Positions 1 through 13,744 of a DNA stretch of 64,000 bases are shown here, piece after piece. The stretch is from positions 62,001 through 126,000 of the forward strand of contig JAHQIY010000024.1 of NCBI GenBank assembly GCA_019054805.1. Reading direction: 5' to 3'. A program made the translations under genes and the position numbers. Positions within the stretch are counted from its first letter, which is position 1, and the number at the start of each line of letters is the position of its first letter. Origin of the DNA: Brachionus manjavacas (lineage: Eukaryota > Rotifera > Eurotatoria > Ploima > Brachionidae). The notes beneath the pieces were generated by a model. That model did no database searches, was not told where the DNA came from, and worked only from the letters and a program-made list of their open reading frames with translations.

Positions 1-892
1 ATTGAAAATCAATTTGTGAATTAATTTATTGATTAAAAACGCGCGTTTTTTAACTATTATTTGGAGTAATTTTATTAAAAAATTTCATTTACGTGAATAG
101 CTTCTTCAATATTTTAGTTGCTTAAAAATTGAAGCTTATTAAATTCTTTTTTCAAATTTTGACGTGAAATTGTAAAAATGTTATATCTTGTTGACATTTG
201 CGTTGCTCAGTCTTTAGATAATTTAAAATCATCAATAAGAATCAAAATGATTATTTAAAAGTTGCATATGGACTCAAAAGAAAACTTGAATTTCTTCGTA
301 CATACATGACTTTCCTGTTTTAAGTGATGCATTCAAATAAATACTCAATTGTTTAATTTTTATTTTAATATTCAAATTATGCATATATTGAATTTGAATA
401 TCGAAAAAGTTAAATTTACTAATTGATATTAAGATTAGTGAAATTGAAATTTCAATATTACTGATATTCAGGTTTATAAGTCTCCTTTATTCTTTTACAA
501 ATCGAACCAGAAAAGCTGAAAAAAATAATCTAAGACAATTAAATATATGTTCTGTTTATTATTCTTTAATAATTCAATAAAAAACTATCAATAGTCTCTT
601 TAAATTTATTTTGGTAGTCAAGTTAATGCTAGTTTATATTAATCTGCAATAAAATAATAAAATATTTTTTTTATAGCAATTATAACTAAACATTAACTTA
701 ACTTCCAAAATAATATCAATTTTATCAAAAATCAAATCAATAATCAACTTCAATATTTAAAATTTTGAAGAATGATGAAACAAATAATGTTTCACCAGAT
801 TAAATTTGTATTTTTCAAAAAAAACAAAAATTTACTCATTAGCTTGATATTTTATTTTTGTATTGGAATTTTTGAAAGAAAATTCAAAAATT
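1..892. other. AT-rich left flank of the satellite array
   Basis: No convincing gene is seen here. The stretch is very AT-rich, with short runs and many stops in all frames. The one distinct local feature is a perfect 16-bp palindrome at 35-50 (AAAAACGCGCGTTTTT) with a CGCGCG core. The junction to the satellite lies at about 893, where the unit is entered in its middle (GTGGTATCTTCGG). The preceding ~20 bases resemble the satellite only weakly. Confidence 0.6.
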
Positions 893-3800
893 GTGGTATC
901 TTCGGTTTTCCATAATTCGAAAAATTCATTGCAAAAAACCTATCTGAAAAACGTCAAAAAATGGGTTTTTTGCTCATTTTCGAAGTCGCCTAAAATCTTG
1001 TCCTTTTAACTTTTTTGAGTCCTGTAAATTGTATCATGTAGAACTTTTTGCGCTCTTGAATTTGAGCTATTAATCATTATCGTAGCTAAAAAATTGACCA
1101 TTCTGCAGTGACTTGAAAACTAAGTGACTGGTAATCACTTGCAAGTTTCCCATGTGCATTACTTTTCGAATCTTTGATCTTGTTTTGATCTGTAAAAGCC
1201 AAAGACAAGAAAATTTCAAGATCTATCTAGTGGTATCTTCGGTTTTCCATAATTCGAAAAATTCATTGCAAAAAACCTATCTGAAAAACGTCAAAAAATG
1301 GGTTTTTTGCTCATTTTCGAAGTCGCCTAAAATCTTGTCCTTTTAACCTTTTGAGTCCTGTAAATTGTATCATGTAGAACTTTTTGCGCTCTTGAATTTG
1401 AGCTATTAATCATTATCGTAGCTAAAAAATTGACCATTCTGCAGTGACTTGAAAACTAAGTGACTGGTAATCACTTGCAAGTTTCCCATGTGCATTACTT
1501 TTCGAATCTTTGAGCTTTTTCGATCTGTAAAAGCCAAAGACAAGAAAATTTCAAGATCTATCTAGTGGTATCTTCGGTTTTCCATAATTCGAAAAATTCA
1601 TTGCAAAAAACCTATCTGAAAAACGTCAAAAAATGGGTTTTTTGCTCATTTTCGAAGTCGCCTAAAATCTTGTCCTTTTAACTTTTTTGAGTCCTGTAAA
1701 TTGTATCATGTAGAACTTTTTGCGCTCTTGAATTTGAGCTATTAATCATTATCGTAGCTAAAAAATTGACCATTCTGCAGTGACTTGAAAACTAAGTGAC
1801 TGGTAATCACTTGCAAGTTTCCCATGTGCATTACTTTTCGAATCTTTGAGCTTTTTCGATCTGTAAAAGCCAAAGACAAGAAAATTTCAAGATCTATCTA
1901 GTGGTATCTTCGGTTTTCCATAATTCGAAAAATTCATTGCAAAAAACCTATCTGAAAAACGTCAAAAAATGGGTTTTTTGCTCATTTTCGAAGTCGCCTA
2001 AAATCTTGTCCTTTTAACTTTTTTGAGTCCTGTAAATTGTATCATGTAGAACTTTTTGCGCTCTTGAATTTGAGCTATTAATCATTATCGTAGCTAAAAA
2101 ATTGACCATTCTGCAGTGACTTGAAAACTAAGTGACTGGTAATCACTTGCAAGTTTCCCATGTGCATTACTTTTCGAATCTTTGATCTTTTTGATCTGTA
2201 AAAGCCAAAGACAAGAAAATTTCAAGATCTATCTAGTGGTATCTTCGGTTTTCCATAATTCGAAAAATTCATTGCAAAAAACCTATCTGAAAAACGTCAA
2301 AAAATGGGTTTTTTGCTCATTTTCGAAGTCGCCTAAAATCTTGTCCTTTTAACTTTTTTGAGTCCTGTAAATTGTATCATGTAGAACTTTTTGCGCTCTT
2401 GAATTTGAGCTATTAATCATTATCGTAGCTAAAAAATTGACCATTCTGCAGTGACTTGAAAACTAAGTGACTGGTAATCACTTGCAAGTTTCCCATGTGC
2501 ATTACTTTTCGAATCTTTGATCTTTTTTGATCTGTAATGCCAAAAACAAGAAAATTTCAAGATCTATCTAGTGGTATCTTCGGTTTTCCATAATTCGAAA
2601 AATTCATTGCAAAAACCTATCTGAAAAACGTCAAAAAATGGGTTTTTTGCTCATTTTCGAAGTCGCCTAAAATCTTGTCCTTTTAACTTTTTTGAGTCCT
2701 GTAAATTGTATCATGTAGAACTTTTTGCGCTCTTGAATTTGAGCTATTAATCATTATCGTAGCTAAAAAATTGACCATTCTGCAGTGACTTGAAAACTAA
2801 GTGACTGGTAATCACTTGCAAGTTTCCCATGTGCATTACTTTTCGAATCTTTGATCTTTTTTTGATCTGTAAAAGCCAAAGACAAGAAAATTTCAAGATC
2901 TATCTAGTGGTATCTTCGGTTTTCCATAATTCGAAAAATTCATTGCAAAAAACCTATCTGAAAAACGTCAAAAAATGGGTTTTTTGCTCATTTTCGAAGT
3001 CGCCTAAAATCTTGTCCTTTTAACTTTTTTGAGTCCTGTAAATTGTATCATGTAGAACTTTTTGCGCTCTTGAATTTGAGCTATTAATCATTATCGTAGC
3101 TAAAAAATTGACCATTCTGCAGTGACTTGAAAACTAAGTGACTGGTAATCACTTGCAAGTTTCCCATGTGAATAACTTTTCGAATCTTTTACCTTTTTTT
3201 GATCTGTAAATACCAAAGTGAAGAAAATTTAAAGATCAATCTAGTGGTATCTTCGGTTTTCCATAATTCGAAAAATTCATTGCAAAAAACCTATCTGAAA
3301 AACGTCAAAAAAATGGGTTTTTTGCTCATTTTCGAAGTCGCCTAAAATCTTGTCCTTTTAACTTTTTTGACTCCTGTAAATTGTATCATGTAGAACTTTT
3401 TGCGCATTTGAATTTGAGCTATTAATCATTATCGTAGCTAAAATATTGACATTCTGCAGTGACTTGAAAACTAAGTGACTGGTAATCACTCGCAAGTTTC
3501 CCATGTGCATAACTTTTCGAATCTTTGACCTTTTTTTGATCTGTAAGGCCAAAGTCAAGAAAATTTCAAGATCTATCTAGTGGTATCTTCGGTTTTCCAT
3601 AATTCGAAAAATTCATTGCAAAAAACCTATCTGAAAAACGTCAAAAAATGGGTTTTTTGCTCATTTTCGAAGTCGCCTAAAATCTTGTCCTTTTAACTTT
3701 TTTGAGTCCTGTAAATTGTATCATGTAGAACTTTTTGCGCTCTTGAATTTGAGCTATTAATCATTATCGTAGCTAAAAAATTGACCATTCTGCAGTGACT

Positions 3801-4743
3801 TGAAAACTAAGTGACTGGTAATCACTTGCAAGTTTCCCATGTGCATAACTTTTCGAATCTTTGACCTTTTTTGATCAGTAAAAGCCAAAGTCAAGAAAAT
3901 TTCAAGATCTATCTAGTGGTATCTTCGGTTTTCCATAATTCGAAAAATTCATTGCAAAAAACCTATCTGAAAAACGTCAAAAAATGGGTTTTTTGCTCAT
4001 TTTCGAAGTCGCCTAAAATCTTGTCCTTTTAACTTTTTTGAGTCCTGTAAATTGTATCATGTAGAACTTTTTGCGCTCTTGAATTTGAGCTATTAATCAT
4101 TATCGTAGCTAAAAAATTGACCATTCTGCAGTGACTTGAAAACTATGTGACTGGTAATCACTTGCAAGTTTCCCATGTGCATAACTTTTCGAATCTTTGA
4201 CCTTTTTTTGATCTGTAAAGGCCAAAGTCAAGAAAATTTCAAGATCTATCTAGTGGTATCTTCGGTTTTCCATAATTCGAAAAATTCATTGCAAAAAACC
4301 TATCTGAAAAACGTCAAAAAATGTGTTTTTTGCTCATTTTCGAAGTCGCCTAAAATCTTGTCCTTTTAACTTTTTTGAGTCCTGTAAATTGTATCATGTA
4401 GAACTTTTTGCGCTCTTGAATTTGAGCTATTAATCATTATCGTAGCTAAAATATTGACATTCTGCAGTGACTTGAAAACTAAGTGACTGGTAATCACTCG
4501 CAAGTTTCCCATGTGCATAACTTTTCGAATCTTTGACCTTTTTTGATCTGTAAGGCCAAAGTCAAGAAAATTTCAAGATCTATCTAGTGGTATCTTCGGT
4601 TTTCCATAATTCGAAAAATTCATTGCAAAAAACCTATCTGAGAAACGTCAAAAAATGGGTTTTTTGCTCATTTTCGAAGTCGCCTAAAATCTTGTCCTTT
4701 TAACTTTTTTGAGTGCTGTAAATTGTATCATGTAGAACTTTTT

Positions 4744-5141
4744 GCGCTCTTTAGCCAAAGTCAAGAAAATTCCAAGATCTATCTAGTGGTATCTTCGGTT
4801 TTCCATAATTCGAAAAATTCATTGCAAAAAACCTATCTGAAAAACGTCAAAAAATGGGTTTTTTGCTCATTTTCGAAGTCGCCTAAAATCTTGTCCTTTT
4901 AACTTTTTTGAGTCCTGTAAATTGTATCATGTAGAACTTTTTGCGCTCTTTAGCCAAAGTCAAGAAAAATACAAGATCTATCTAGTGGTATCTTCGGTTT
5001 TCCATAATTCGAAAAATTCATTGCAAAAAACCTATCTGAAAAACGTCAAAAAATGGGTTTTTTGCTCATTTTCGAAGTCGCCTAAAATCTTGTCCTTTTA
5101 ACTTTTTTGACTCCTGTAAATTGTATCATGTAGAACTTTTT
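4744..5141. repeat. Pair of shortened (199-bp) satellite units, copy 1
   Basis: Two consecutive units of 199 bp (4744-4942 and 4943-5141) lack the same ~138 bp. The deletion fuses GCGCTCTT directly to AGCCAAAG and removes the nested inverted repeat and the CTGCAG site. The second unit carries a private change (AAGAAAAATACAAG) that is also present in the second unit of the other two pairs. Confidence 0.9.
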
Positions 5142-5477
5142 GCGCATTTGAATTTGAGCTATTAATCATTATCGTAGCTAAAATATTGACTTTCTGCAGT
5201 GACTTGAAAACTAAGTGACTGGTAATCACTTGCAAGTTTCCCATGTGAATAACTTTTCGAATCTTTTACCTTTTTTTGATCTGTAAATACCAAAGTGAAG
5301 AAAATTTAAAGATCAATCTAGTGGTATCTTCGGTTTTCCATAATTCGAAAAATTCATTGCAAAAAACCTATCTGAAAAACGTCAAAAAATTGGTTTTTTC
5401 CTCTTTTTCGAAGTCGCCTAAAATCTTGTCCTTTTAACTTTTTTGAGTCCTGTAAATTGTATCATGTAGAACTTTTT

Positions 5478-5874
5478 GCGCTCTTTAGCCAAAGTCAAGA
5501 AAATTTCAAGATCTATCTAGTGGTATCTTCGGTTTTCCATAATTCGAAAAATTCATTGCAAAAAACCTATCTGAAAAACGTCAAAAAATGGGTTTTTTGC
5601 TCATTTTCGAAGTCGCCTAAAATCTTGTCCTTTTAACTTTTTTGAGTCCTGTAAATTGTATCATGTAGAACTTTTTGCGCTCTTTAGCCAAAGTCAAGAA
5701 AAATACAAGATCTATCTAGTGGTATCTTCGGTTTTCCATAATTCGAAAAATTCATTGCAAAAAACCTATCTGAAAAACGTCAAAAAATGGGTTTTTTGCT
5801 CATTTTCGAAGTCGCCTAAAATCTTGTCCTTTTAACTCTTTGAGTCCTGTAAATTGTATCATGTAGAACTTTTT
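5478..5874. repeat. Pair of shortened satellite units, copy 2
   Basis: It has the same deletion junction and the same order as the pair at 4744: first unit 5478-5676, second unit 5677-5874. The second unit again carries AAGAAAAATACAAG. It begins 734 bp after the first pair, so the pair moved as one block. Confidence 0.9.
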
Positions 5875-7201
5875 GCGCTCTTGAATTTGAGCTATTAATC
5901 ATTATCGTAGCTAAAATATTGACTTTCTGCAGTGACTTGAAAACTAAGTGACTGGTAATCACTTGCAAGTTTCACATGTGAATAACTTTTCTAATCTATG
6001 ACCTTTTTTGATCTGTAAATACCAAAGTGAAGAAAATTTAAAGATCAATCTAGTGGTATCTTCGGTTTTCCATAATTCGAAAAATTCATTGCAAAAAACC
6101 TATCTGAAAAACGTCAAAAAAATGGGTTTTTTGCTCATTTTCGAAGTCGCCTAAAATCTTGTCCTTTTATTTATTTGACTCCTGTATATTGTGTCATGTA
6201 GAACTTTTTGCGCATTTGAATTTGAGCTATTAATCATTATCGTAGCTAAAATATTGACTTTCTGCAGTGACTTGAAAACTAAGTGACTGGTAATCACTTG
6301 CAAGTTTCCCATGTGAATAACTTTTCGAATCATTTACCTTTTTTTGATCTGTAAATACCAAAGTGAAGAAAATTTAAAGATCAATCTAGTGGTATCTTCG
6401 GTTTTCCATAATTCGAAAAATTCATTGCAAAAAACCTATCTGAAAAACGTCAAAAAATGGGTTTTTTGCTCATTTTCGAAGTCGCCTAAAATCTTGTCCT
6501 TTTAACTTTTTTGACTCCTGTAAATTGTATCATGTAGAACTTTTTGCGCTCTTGAATTTGAGCAATTAATCATTATCGTAGCTAAAATATTGACTTTCTG
6601 CAGTGACTTGAAAACTAAGTGACTGGTAATCACTTGCAAGTTTCCCATGTGAATAACTTTTCGAATCTTTTACCTTTTTTTGATCTGTAAATACCAAAGT
6701 GAAGAAAATTTAAAGATCTATCTGGTTGTATCTTCGGTTTTCCATAATTCGAAAAATTCATTGCAAAAAACCTATCTGAGAAACGTCAAAAAATGGGTTT
6801 TTTGCTCATTTTCGAAGTCGCCTAAAATCTTGTCCTTTTAACTTTTTTGAGTCCTGTAAATTGTATCATGTAGAACTTTTTGCGCTCTTGAATTTGAGCT
6901 ATTAATCATTATCGTAGCTAAAAAATTGACTATCTTCAGTGACTGGTAATCACTTGCAAGTTTCCCATGTGCATAACTTTTCATATCTTTCACCTTTTTT
7001 TGATCTGTAAAAGCCAAAGTCAAGAAAATTTCAAGATCTATCTAGTGGTATCTTCGGTTTTCCATAATTCGAAAAATTCATTGCAAAAAACCTATCTGAA
7101 AAACGTCAAAAAATGGGTTTTTTGCTCATTTTCGAAGTCGCCTAAAATCTTGTCCTTTTAACTTTTTTGAGTGCTGTAAATTGTATCATGTAGAACTTTT
7201 T

Positions 7202-7599
7202 GCGCTCTTTAGCCAAAGTCAAGAAAATTTCAAGATCTATCTAGTGGTATCTTCGGTTTTCCATAATTCGAAAAATTCATTGCAAAAAACCTATCTGAAA
7301 AACGTCAAAAAATGGGTTTTTTGCTCATTTTCGAAGTCGCCTAAAATCTTGTCCTTTTAACTTTTTTGAGTCCTGTAAATTGTATCATGTAGAACTTTTT
7401 GCGCTCTTTAGCCAAAGTCAAGAAAAATACAAGATCTATCTAGTGGTATCTTCGGTTTTCCATAATTCGAAAAATTCATTGCAAAAAACCTATCTGAAAA
7501 ACGTCAAAAAATGGGTTTTTTGCTCATTTTCGAAGTCGCCTAAAATATTGTCCTTTTAACTTTTTTGACTCCTGTAAATTGTATCATGTAGAACTTTTT
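7202..7599. repeat. Pair of shortened satellite units, copy 3
   Basis: Third occurrence of the short-unit pair (7202-7400, 7401-7599), 1724 bp after copy 2. The full-length unit ahead of it shares a GAGTGCTG variant with the unit ahead of copy 1 (4712 and 7170). The duplicated block therefore extends beyond the two short units. Confidence 0.9.
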
Positions 7600-10500
7600 G
7601 CGCATTTGAATTTGAGCTATTAATCATTATCGTAGCTAAAATATTGACTTTCTGCAGTGACTTGAAAACTAAGTGACTGGTAATCACTTGCAAGTTTCCC
7701 ATGTGAATAACTTTTCGAATCTTTTACCTTTTTTTGATCTGTAAATACCAAAGTGAAGAAAATTTAAAGATCAATCTAGTGGTATCTTCGGTTTTCCATA
7801 ATTCGAAAAATTCATTGCAAAAAACCTATCTGAAAAACGTCAAAAAATGGGTTTTTTGCTCATTTTCGAAGTCGCCTAAAATCTTGTCCTTTTAACTTTT
7901 TTGACTCCTGTAAATTGTATCATGTAGAACTTTTTGCGCATTTGAATTTGAGCTATTAATCATTATCGTAGCTAAAATATTGACTTTCTGCAGTGACTTG
8001 AAAACTAAGTGACTGGTAATCACTTGCAAGTTTCCCATGTGAATAACTTTTCGAATCTTTTACCTTTTTTGATCTGTAAATACCAAAGTGAAGAAAATTT
8101 AAAGATCAATCTAGTGGTATCTTCGGTTTTCCATAATTCGAAAAATTCATTGCAAAAAACCTATCTGAAAAACGTCAAGAAATGGGTTTTTTGCTCATTT
8201 TCGAAGTCGCCTAAAATCTTGTCCTTTTAACTTTTTTGAGTCCTGTAAATTGTATCATGTAGAACTTTTTGCGCTCTTGAATTTGAGCAATTAATCATTA
8301 TCGTAGCTAAAATATTGACTTTCTGCAGTGACTTGAAAACTAAGTGACTGGTAATCACTTGCAAGTTTCCCATGTGAATAACTTTTCGAATCTTTGACCT
8401 TTTTTTGATCTGTAAAAGCCAAAGTCAAGAAAATTTCAAGATCTATCTAGTGGTATCTTCGGTTTTCCATAATTCGAAAAATTCATTGCAAAAAACCTAT
8501 CTGAAAAACGTCAAAAAAATGGGTTTTTTGCTCATTTTCGAAGTCGCCTAAAATCTTGTCCTTTTAACTTTTTTGACTCCTGTAAATTGTATCATGTAGA
8601 ACTTTTTGCGCATTTGAATTTGAGCTATTAATCATTATCGTAGCTAAAATATTGACTTTCTGCAGTGACTTGAAAACTAAGTGACTGGTAATCACTTGCA
8701 AGTTTCCCATGTGAATAACTTTTCGAATCTTTTACCTTTTTTTGATCTGTAAATACCAAAGTCAAGAAAATTTCAAGATCTATCTAGTGGTATCTTCGGT
8801 TTTCCATAATTCGAAAAATTCATTGCAAAAAACCTATCTGAAAAACGTCAAAAAAATGGGTTTTTTGCTTATTTTCGAAGTCGCCTAAAATCTTGTCCTT
8901 TTAACTTTTTTGAGTCCTGTAAATTGTATCATGTAGAACTTTTTGCGCTCTTGAATTTGAGCAATTAATCATTATCGTAGCTAAAATATTGACTTTCTGC
9001 AGTGACTTGAAAACTAAGTGACTGGTAATCACTTGCAAGTTTCCCATGTGAATAACTTTTCGAATCTTTGACCTTTTTTTGATCTGTAAAAGCCAAAGTC
9101 AAGAAAATTTCAAGATCTATCTAGTGGTATCTTCGGTTTTCCATAATTCGAAAAATTCATTGCAAAAAACCTATCTGAAAAACGTCAAAAAATTGGTTTT
9201 TTCCTCTTTTTCGAAGTCACCTAAAATCTTGTCCTTTTATTTTTTTTGACTCCTGTAAATTGTGTCATGTAGAACTTTTTGCGCTCTTGAATTTGAGCTA
9301 TTAATCATTATCGTAGCTAAAAAATTGACCATTCTGCAGTGACTTTAAAACTAAGTGACTGGTAATCACTTGCAAGTTTTCCATGTGAATAACTTTTCGA
9401 ATCTTTGACCTTTTTTTGATCTGTAAAAGCCAAAGTCAAGAAAATTTCAAGATCGATCTAGTTGTATCTTCGGTTTTCCATAATTCGAAAAATTCATTGC
9501 AAAAAACCTATCTGAAAAACGTCAAAAAATTGGTTTTTTCCTCTTTTTCGAAGTCACCTAAAATCTTGTCTTTTTACCTTTTTTGAGTCCTGTAAATTGT
9601 ATCATGTAGAACTTTTTGCGCTCTTGAATTTGAGCTATTAATCATTATCGTAGCTAAAAAATTGACCATTCTGCAGTGACTTGAAAACTAAGTGACTGGT
9701 AATCACTTGCAAGTTTTCCATGTGAATAACTTTTCGAATCTTTGACCTTTTTTGATCTGTAAAAGCCAAAGTCAAGAAAATTTCAAGATCGATCTAGTTG
9801 TATCTTCGGTTTTCCATAATTCGAAAAATTCATTGCAAAAAACCTATCTGAAAAACGTCAAAAAATTGGTTTTTTCCTCTTTTTCGAAGTCACCTAAAAT
9901 CTTGTCCTTTTAACTTTTTTGACTCCTGTAAATTGTGTCATGTAGAACTTTTTGCGCTCTTGAATTTGAGCAATTAATCATTATCGTAGCTAAAAAATTG
10001 ACCATTCTGCAGTGACTTGAAAACTAAGTGACTGGTAATCACTTGCAAGTTTTCCATGTGAATAACTTTTCGAATCTTTGACCTTTTTTTGATCTGTAAA
10101 AGCCAAAGTCAAGAAAATTTCAAGATCGATCTAGTTGTATCTTCGGTTTTCCATAATTCGAAAAATTCATTGCAAAAAACCTATCTGAAAAACGTCAAAA
10201 AATTGGTTTTTTGCTCTTTTTCGAAGTCGCCTAAAATCTTGTCCTTTTATTTTTTTTGACTCCTGTAAATTGTGTCATGTAGAACTTTTTGCGCTCTTGA
10301 ATTTGAGCTATTAATCATTATCGTAGCTAAAAAATTGACCATTCTGCAGTGACTTGAAAACTAAGTGACTGGGAATCACTTGCAAGTTTTCCATGTGCAT
10401 AACTTTTCGAATCTTTGACCTTTTTTTGATCTGTAAAAGCCAAAGTCAAGAAAATTTCAAGATCGATCTAGTTGTATCTTCGGTTTTCCATAATTCGAAA

Positions 10501-13500
10501 AATTCATTGCAAAAAACCTATCTGAAAAACGTCAAAAAATTGGTTTTTTCCTCTTTTTCGAAGTCACCTAAAATCTTGTCCTTTTATTTTTTTTGACTCC
10601 TGTAAATTGTGTCATGTAGAACTTTTTGCGCTCTTGAATTTGAGCTATTAATCATTATCGTAGCTAAAAAATTGACCATTCTGCAGTGACTTTAAAACTA
10701 AGTGACTGGTAATCACTTGCAAGTTTTCCATGTGAATAACTTTTCGAATCTTTGACCTTTTTTTGATCTGTAAAAGCCAAAGTCAAGAAAATTTCAAGAT
10801 CGATCTAGTTGTATCTTCGGTTTTCCATAATTCGAAAAATTCATTGCAAAAAACCTATCTGAAAAACGTCAAAAAATTGGTTTTTTCCTCTTTTTCGAAG
10901 TCACCTAAAATCTTGTCTTTTTACCTTTTTTGAGTCCTGTAAATTGTATCATGTAGAACTTTTTGCGCTCTTGAATTTGAGCTATTAATCATTATCGTAG
11001 CTAAAAAATTGACCATTCTGCAGTGACTTTAAAACTAAGTGACTGGTAATCACTTGCAAGTTTTCCATGTGAATAACTTTTCGAATCTTTGACCTTTTTT
11101 TGATCTGTAAAAGCCAAAGTCAAGAAAATTTCAAGATCGATCTAGTTGTATCTTCGGTTTTCCATAATTCGAAAAATTCATTGCAAAAAACCTATCTGAA
11201 AAACGTCAAAAAATTGGTTTTTTCCTCTTTTTCGAAGTCACCTAAAATCTTGTCCTTTTAACTTTTTTGACTCCTGTAAATTGTGTCATGTAGAACTTTT
11301 TGCGCTCTTGAATTTGAGCAATTAATCATTATCGTAGCTAAAAAATTGACCATTCTGCAGTGACTTGAAAACTAAGTGACTGGTAATCACTTGCAAGTTT
11401 TCCATGTGAATAACTTTTCGAATCTTTGACCTTTTTTTGATCTGTAAAAGCCAAAGTCAAGAAAATTTCAAGATCGATCTAGTTGTATCTTCGGTTTTCC
11501 ATAATTCGAAAAATTCATTGCAAAAAACCTATCTGAAAAACGTCAAAAAATTGGTTTTTTCCTCTTTTTCGAAGTCACCTAAAATTCTGTCCTTTTAACT
11601 TTTTTGACTCCTGTAAATTGTGTCATGTAGAACTTTTTGCGCTCTTGAATTTGAGCAATTAATCATTATCGTAGCTAAAAAATTGACCATTCTGCAGTGA
11701 CTTGAAAACTAAGTGACTGGTAATCACTTGCAAGTTTCCCATGTGCATAACTTTTCGAATCTTTCACCTTTTTTTGATCTGTAAAAGCCAAAGTCAAGAA
11801 AATTTCAAGATCTATCTAGTTGTATCTTCGGTTTTCCATAATTCGAAAAATTCATTGCAAAAAACCTATCTGAAAAACGTCAAAAAATTGGTTTTTTCCT
11901 CTTTTTCGAAGTCACCTAAAATCTTGTACTTTTAACTTTTTTGAGTCCTGTAAATTGTATCATGTAGAACTTTTTGCGCTCTTGAATTTGAGCAATTAAT
12001 CATTATCGTAGCTAAAAAATTGACCATTCTGCAGTGACTTGAAAACTAAGTGACTGGTAATCACTTGCAAGTTTCCCATGTGCATAACTTTTCGAATCTT
12101 TCACCTTTTTTTGATCTGTAAAAGCCAAAGTCAAGAAAATTTCAAGATCTATCTAGTTGTATCTTCGGTTTTCCATAATTCGAAAAATTCATTGCAAAAA
12201 ACCTATCTGAAAAACGTCAAAAAATTGGTTTTTTCCTCTTTTTCGAAGTCACCTAAAATCTTGTACTTTTAACTTTTTTGAGTCCTGTAAATTGTATCAT
12301 GTAGAACTTTTTGCGCTCTTGAATTTGAGCAATTAATCATTATCGTAGCTAAAAAATTGACCATTCTGCAGTGACTTGAAAACAAAGTGACTGGTAATCA
12401 CTTGCAAGTTTCCCATGTGCATAACTTTTCGAATCTTTGACCTTTTTTTGATCTGTAAAAGCCAAAGTCAAGAAAATTTCAAGATCTATCTAGTTGTATC
12501 TTCGGTTTTCCATAATTCGAAAAATTCATTGCAAAAAACCTATCTGAAAAACGTCAAAAAATGGGTTTTTTGCTCATTTTCGAAGTCACCTAAAATCTTG
12601 TCCTTTTAATTTTTTTGAGTCCTGTAAATTGTATCATGTAGAACTTTTTGCGCTCTTGAATTTGAGCTATTAATCATTATCGTAGCTAAAAAATTGACCA
12701 TTCTGCAGTGACTTGAAAACTAAGTGACTGGTAATCACTTGCAAGTTTTCCATGTGAATAACTTTTCGAATCTTTGACCATTTTTTGATCTGTAAAAGCC
12801 AAAGTCAAGAAAATTTCAAGATCGATCTAGTTGTATCTTCGGTTTTCCATAATTCGAAAAATTCATTGCAAAAAACCTATCTGAAAAACGTCAAAAAATT
12901 GGTTTTTTCCTCTTTTTCGAAGTTACCTAAAATCTTGTCTTTTTACCTTTTTTGAGTCCTGTAAATTGTATCATGTAGAACTTTTTGCGCTCTTGAATTT
13001 GAGCAATTAATCATTATCGTAGCTAAAAAATTGACCATTCTGCAGTGACTTGAAAACTAAGTGACTGGTAATCACTTGCAAGTTTTCCATGTGAATAACT
13101 TTTCGAATCTTTGACCTTTTTTTGATCTGTAATAGCCAAAGTCAAGAAAATTTCAAGATCTATCTAGTTGTATCTTCGGTTTTCCATAATTCGAAAAATT
13201 CATTGCAAAAAACCTATCTGAAAAACGTCAAAAAATTGGCTTTTTCGAAGTCACCTAAAATCTTGTCCTTTTAACTTTTTTGACTCCTGTAAATTGTATC
13301 ATGTAGAACTTTTTGCGCTCTTGAATTTGAGCTATTAATCATTATCGTAGCTAAAAAATTGACCATTCTGCAGTGACTTGAAAACTAAGTGACTGGTAAT
13401 CACTTGCAAGTTTTCCATGTGAATAACTTTTCGAATCTTTGACCTTTTTTTGATCTGTAAAAGCCAAAGTCAAGAAAATTTCAAGATCTATCTAGTTGTA

Positions 13501-13744
13501 TCTTCGGTTTTCCATAATTCGAAAAATTCATTGCAAAAAACCTATCTGAAAAACGTCAAAAAATGGGTTTTTTCCTCTTTTTCGAAGTCGCCTAAAATCT
13601 TGTCCTTTTAACTTTTTTGAGTCCTGTAAATTGTATCATGTAGAACTTTTTGCGCTCTTGAATTTGAGCTATTAAACATAATCGTAGCTAAAAAATTGAC
13701 TATCTGCAGTGACTTGAAAACTAAGTGACTGGTAATCACTTGCA

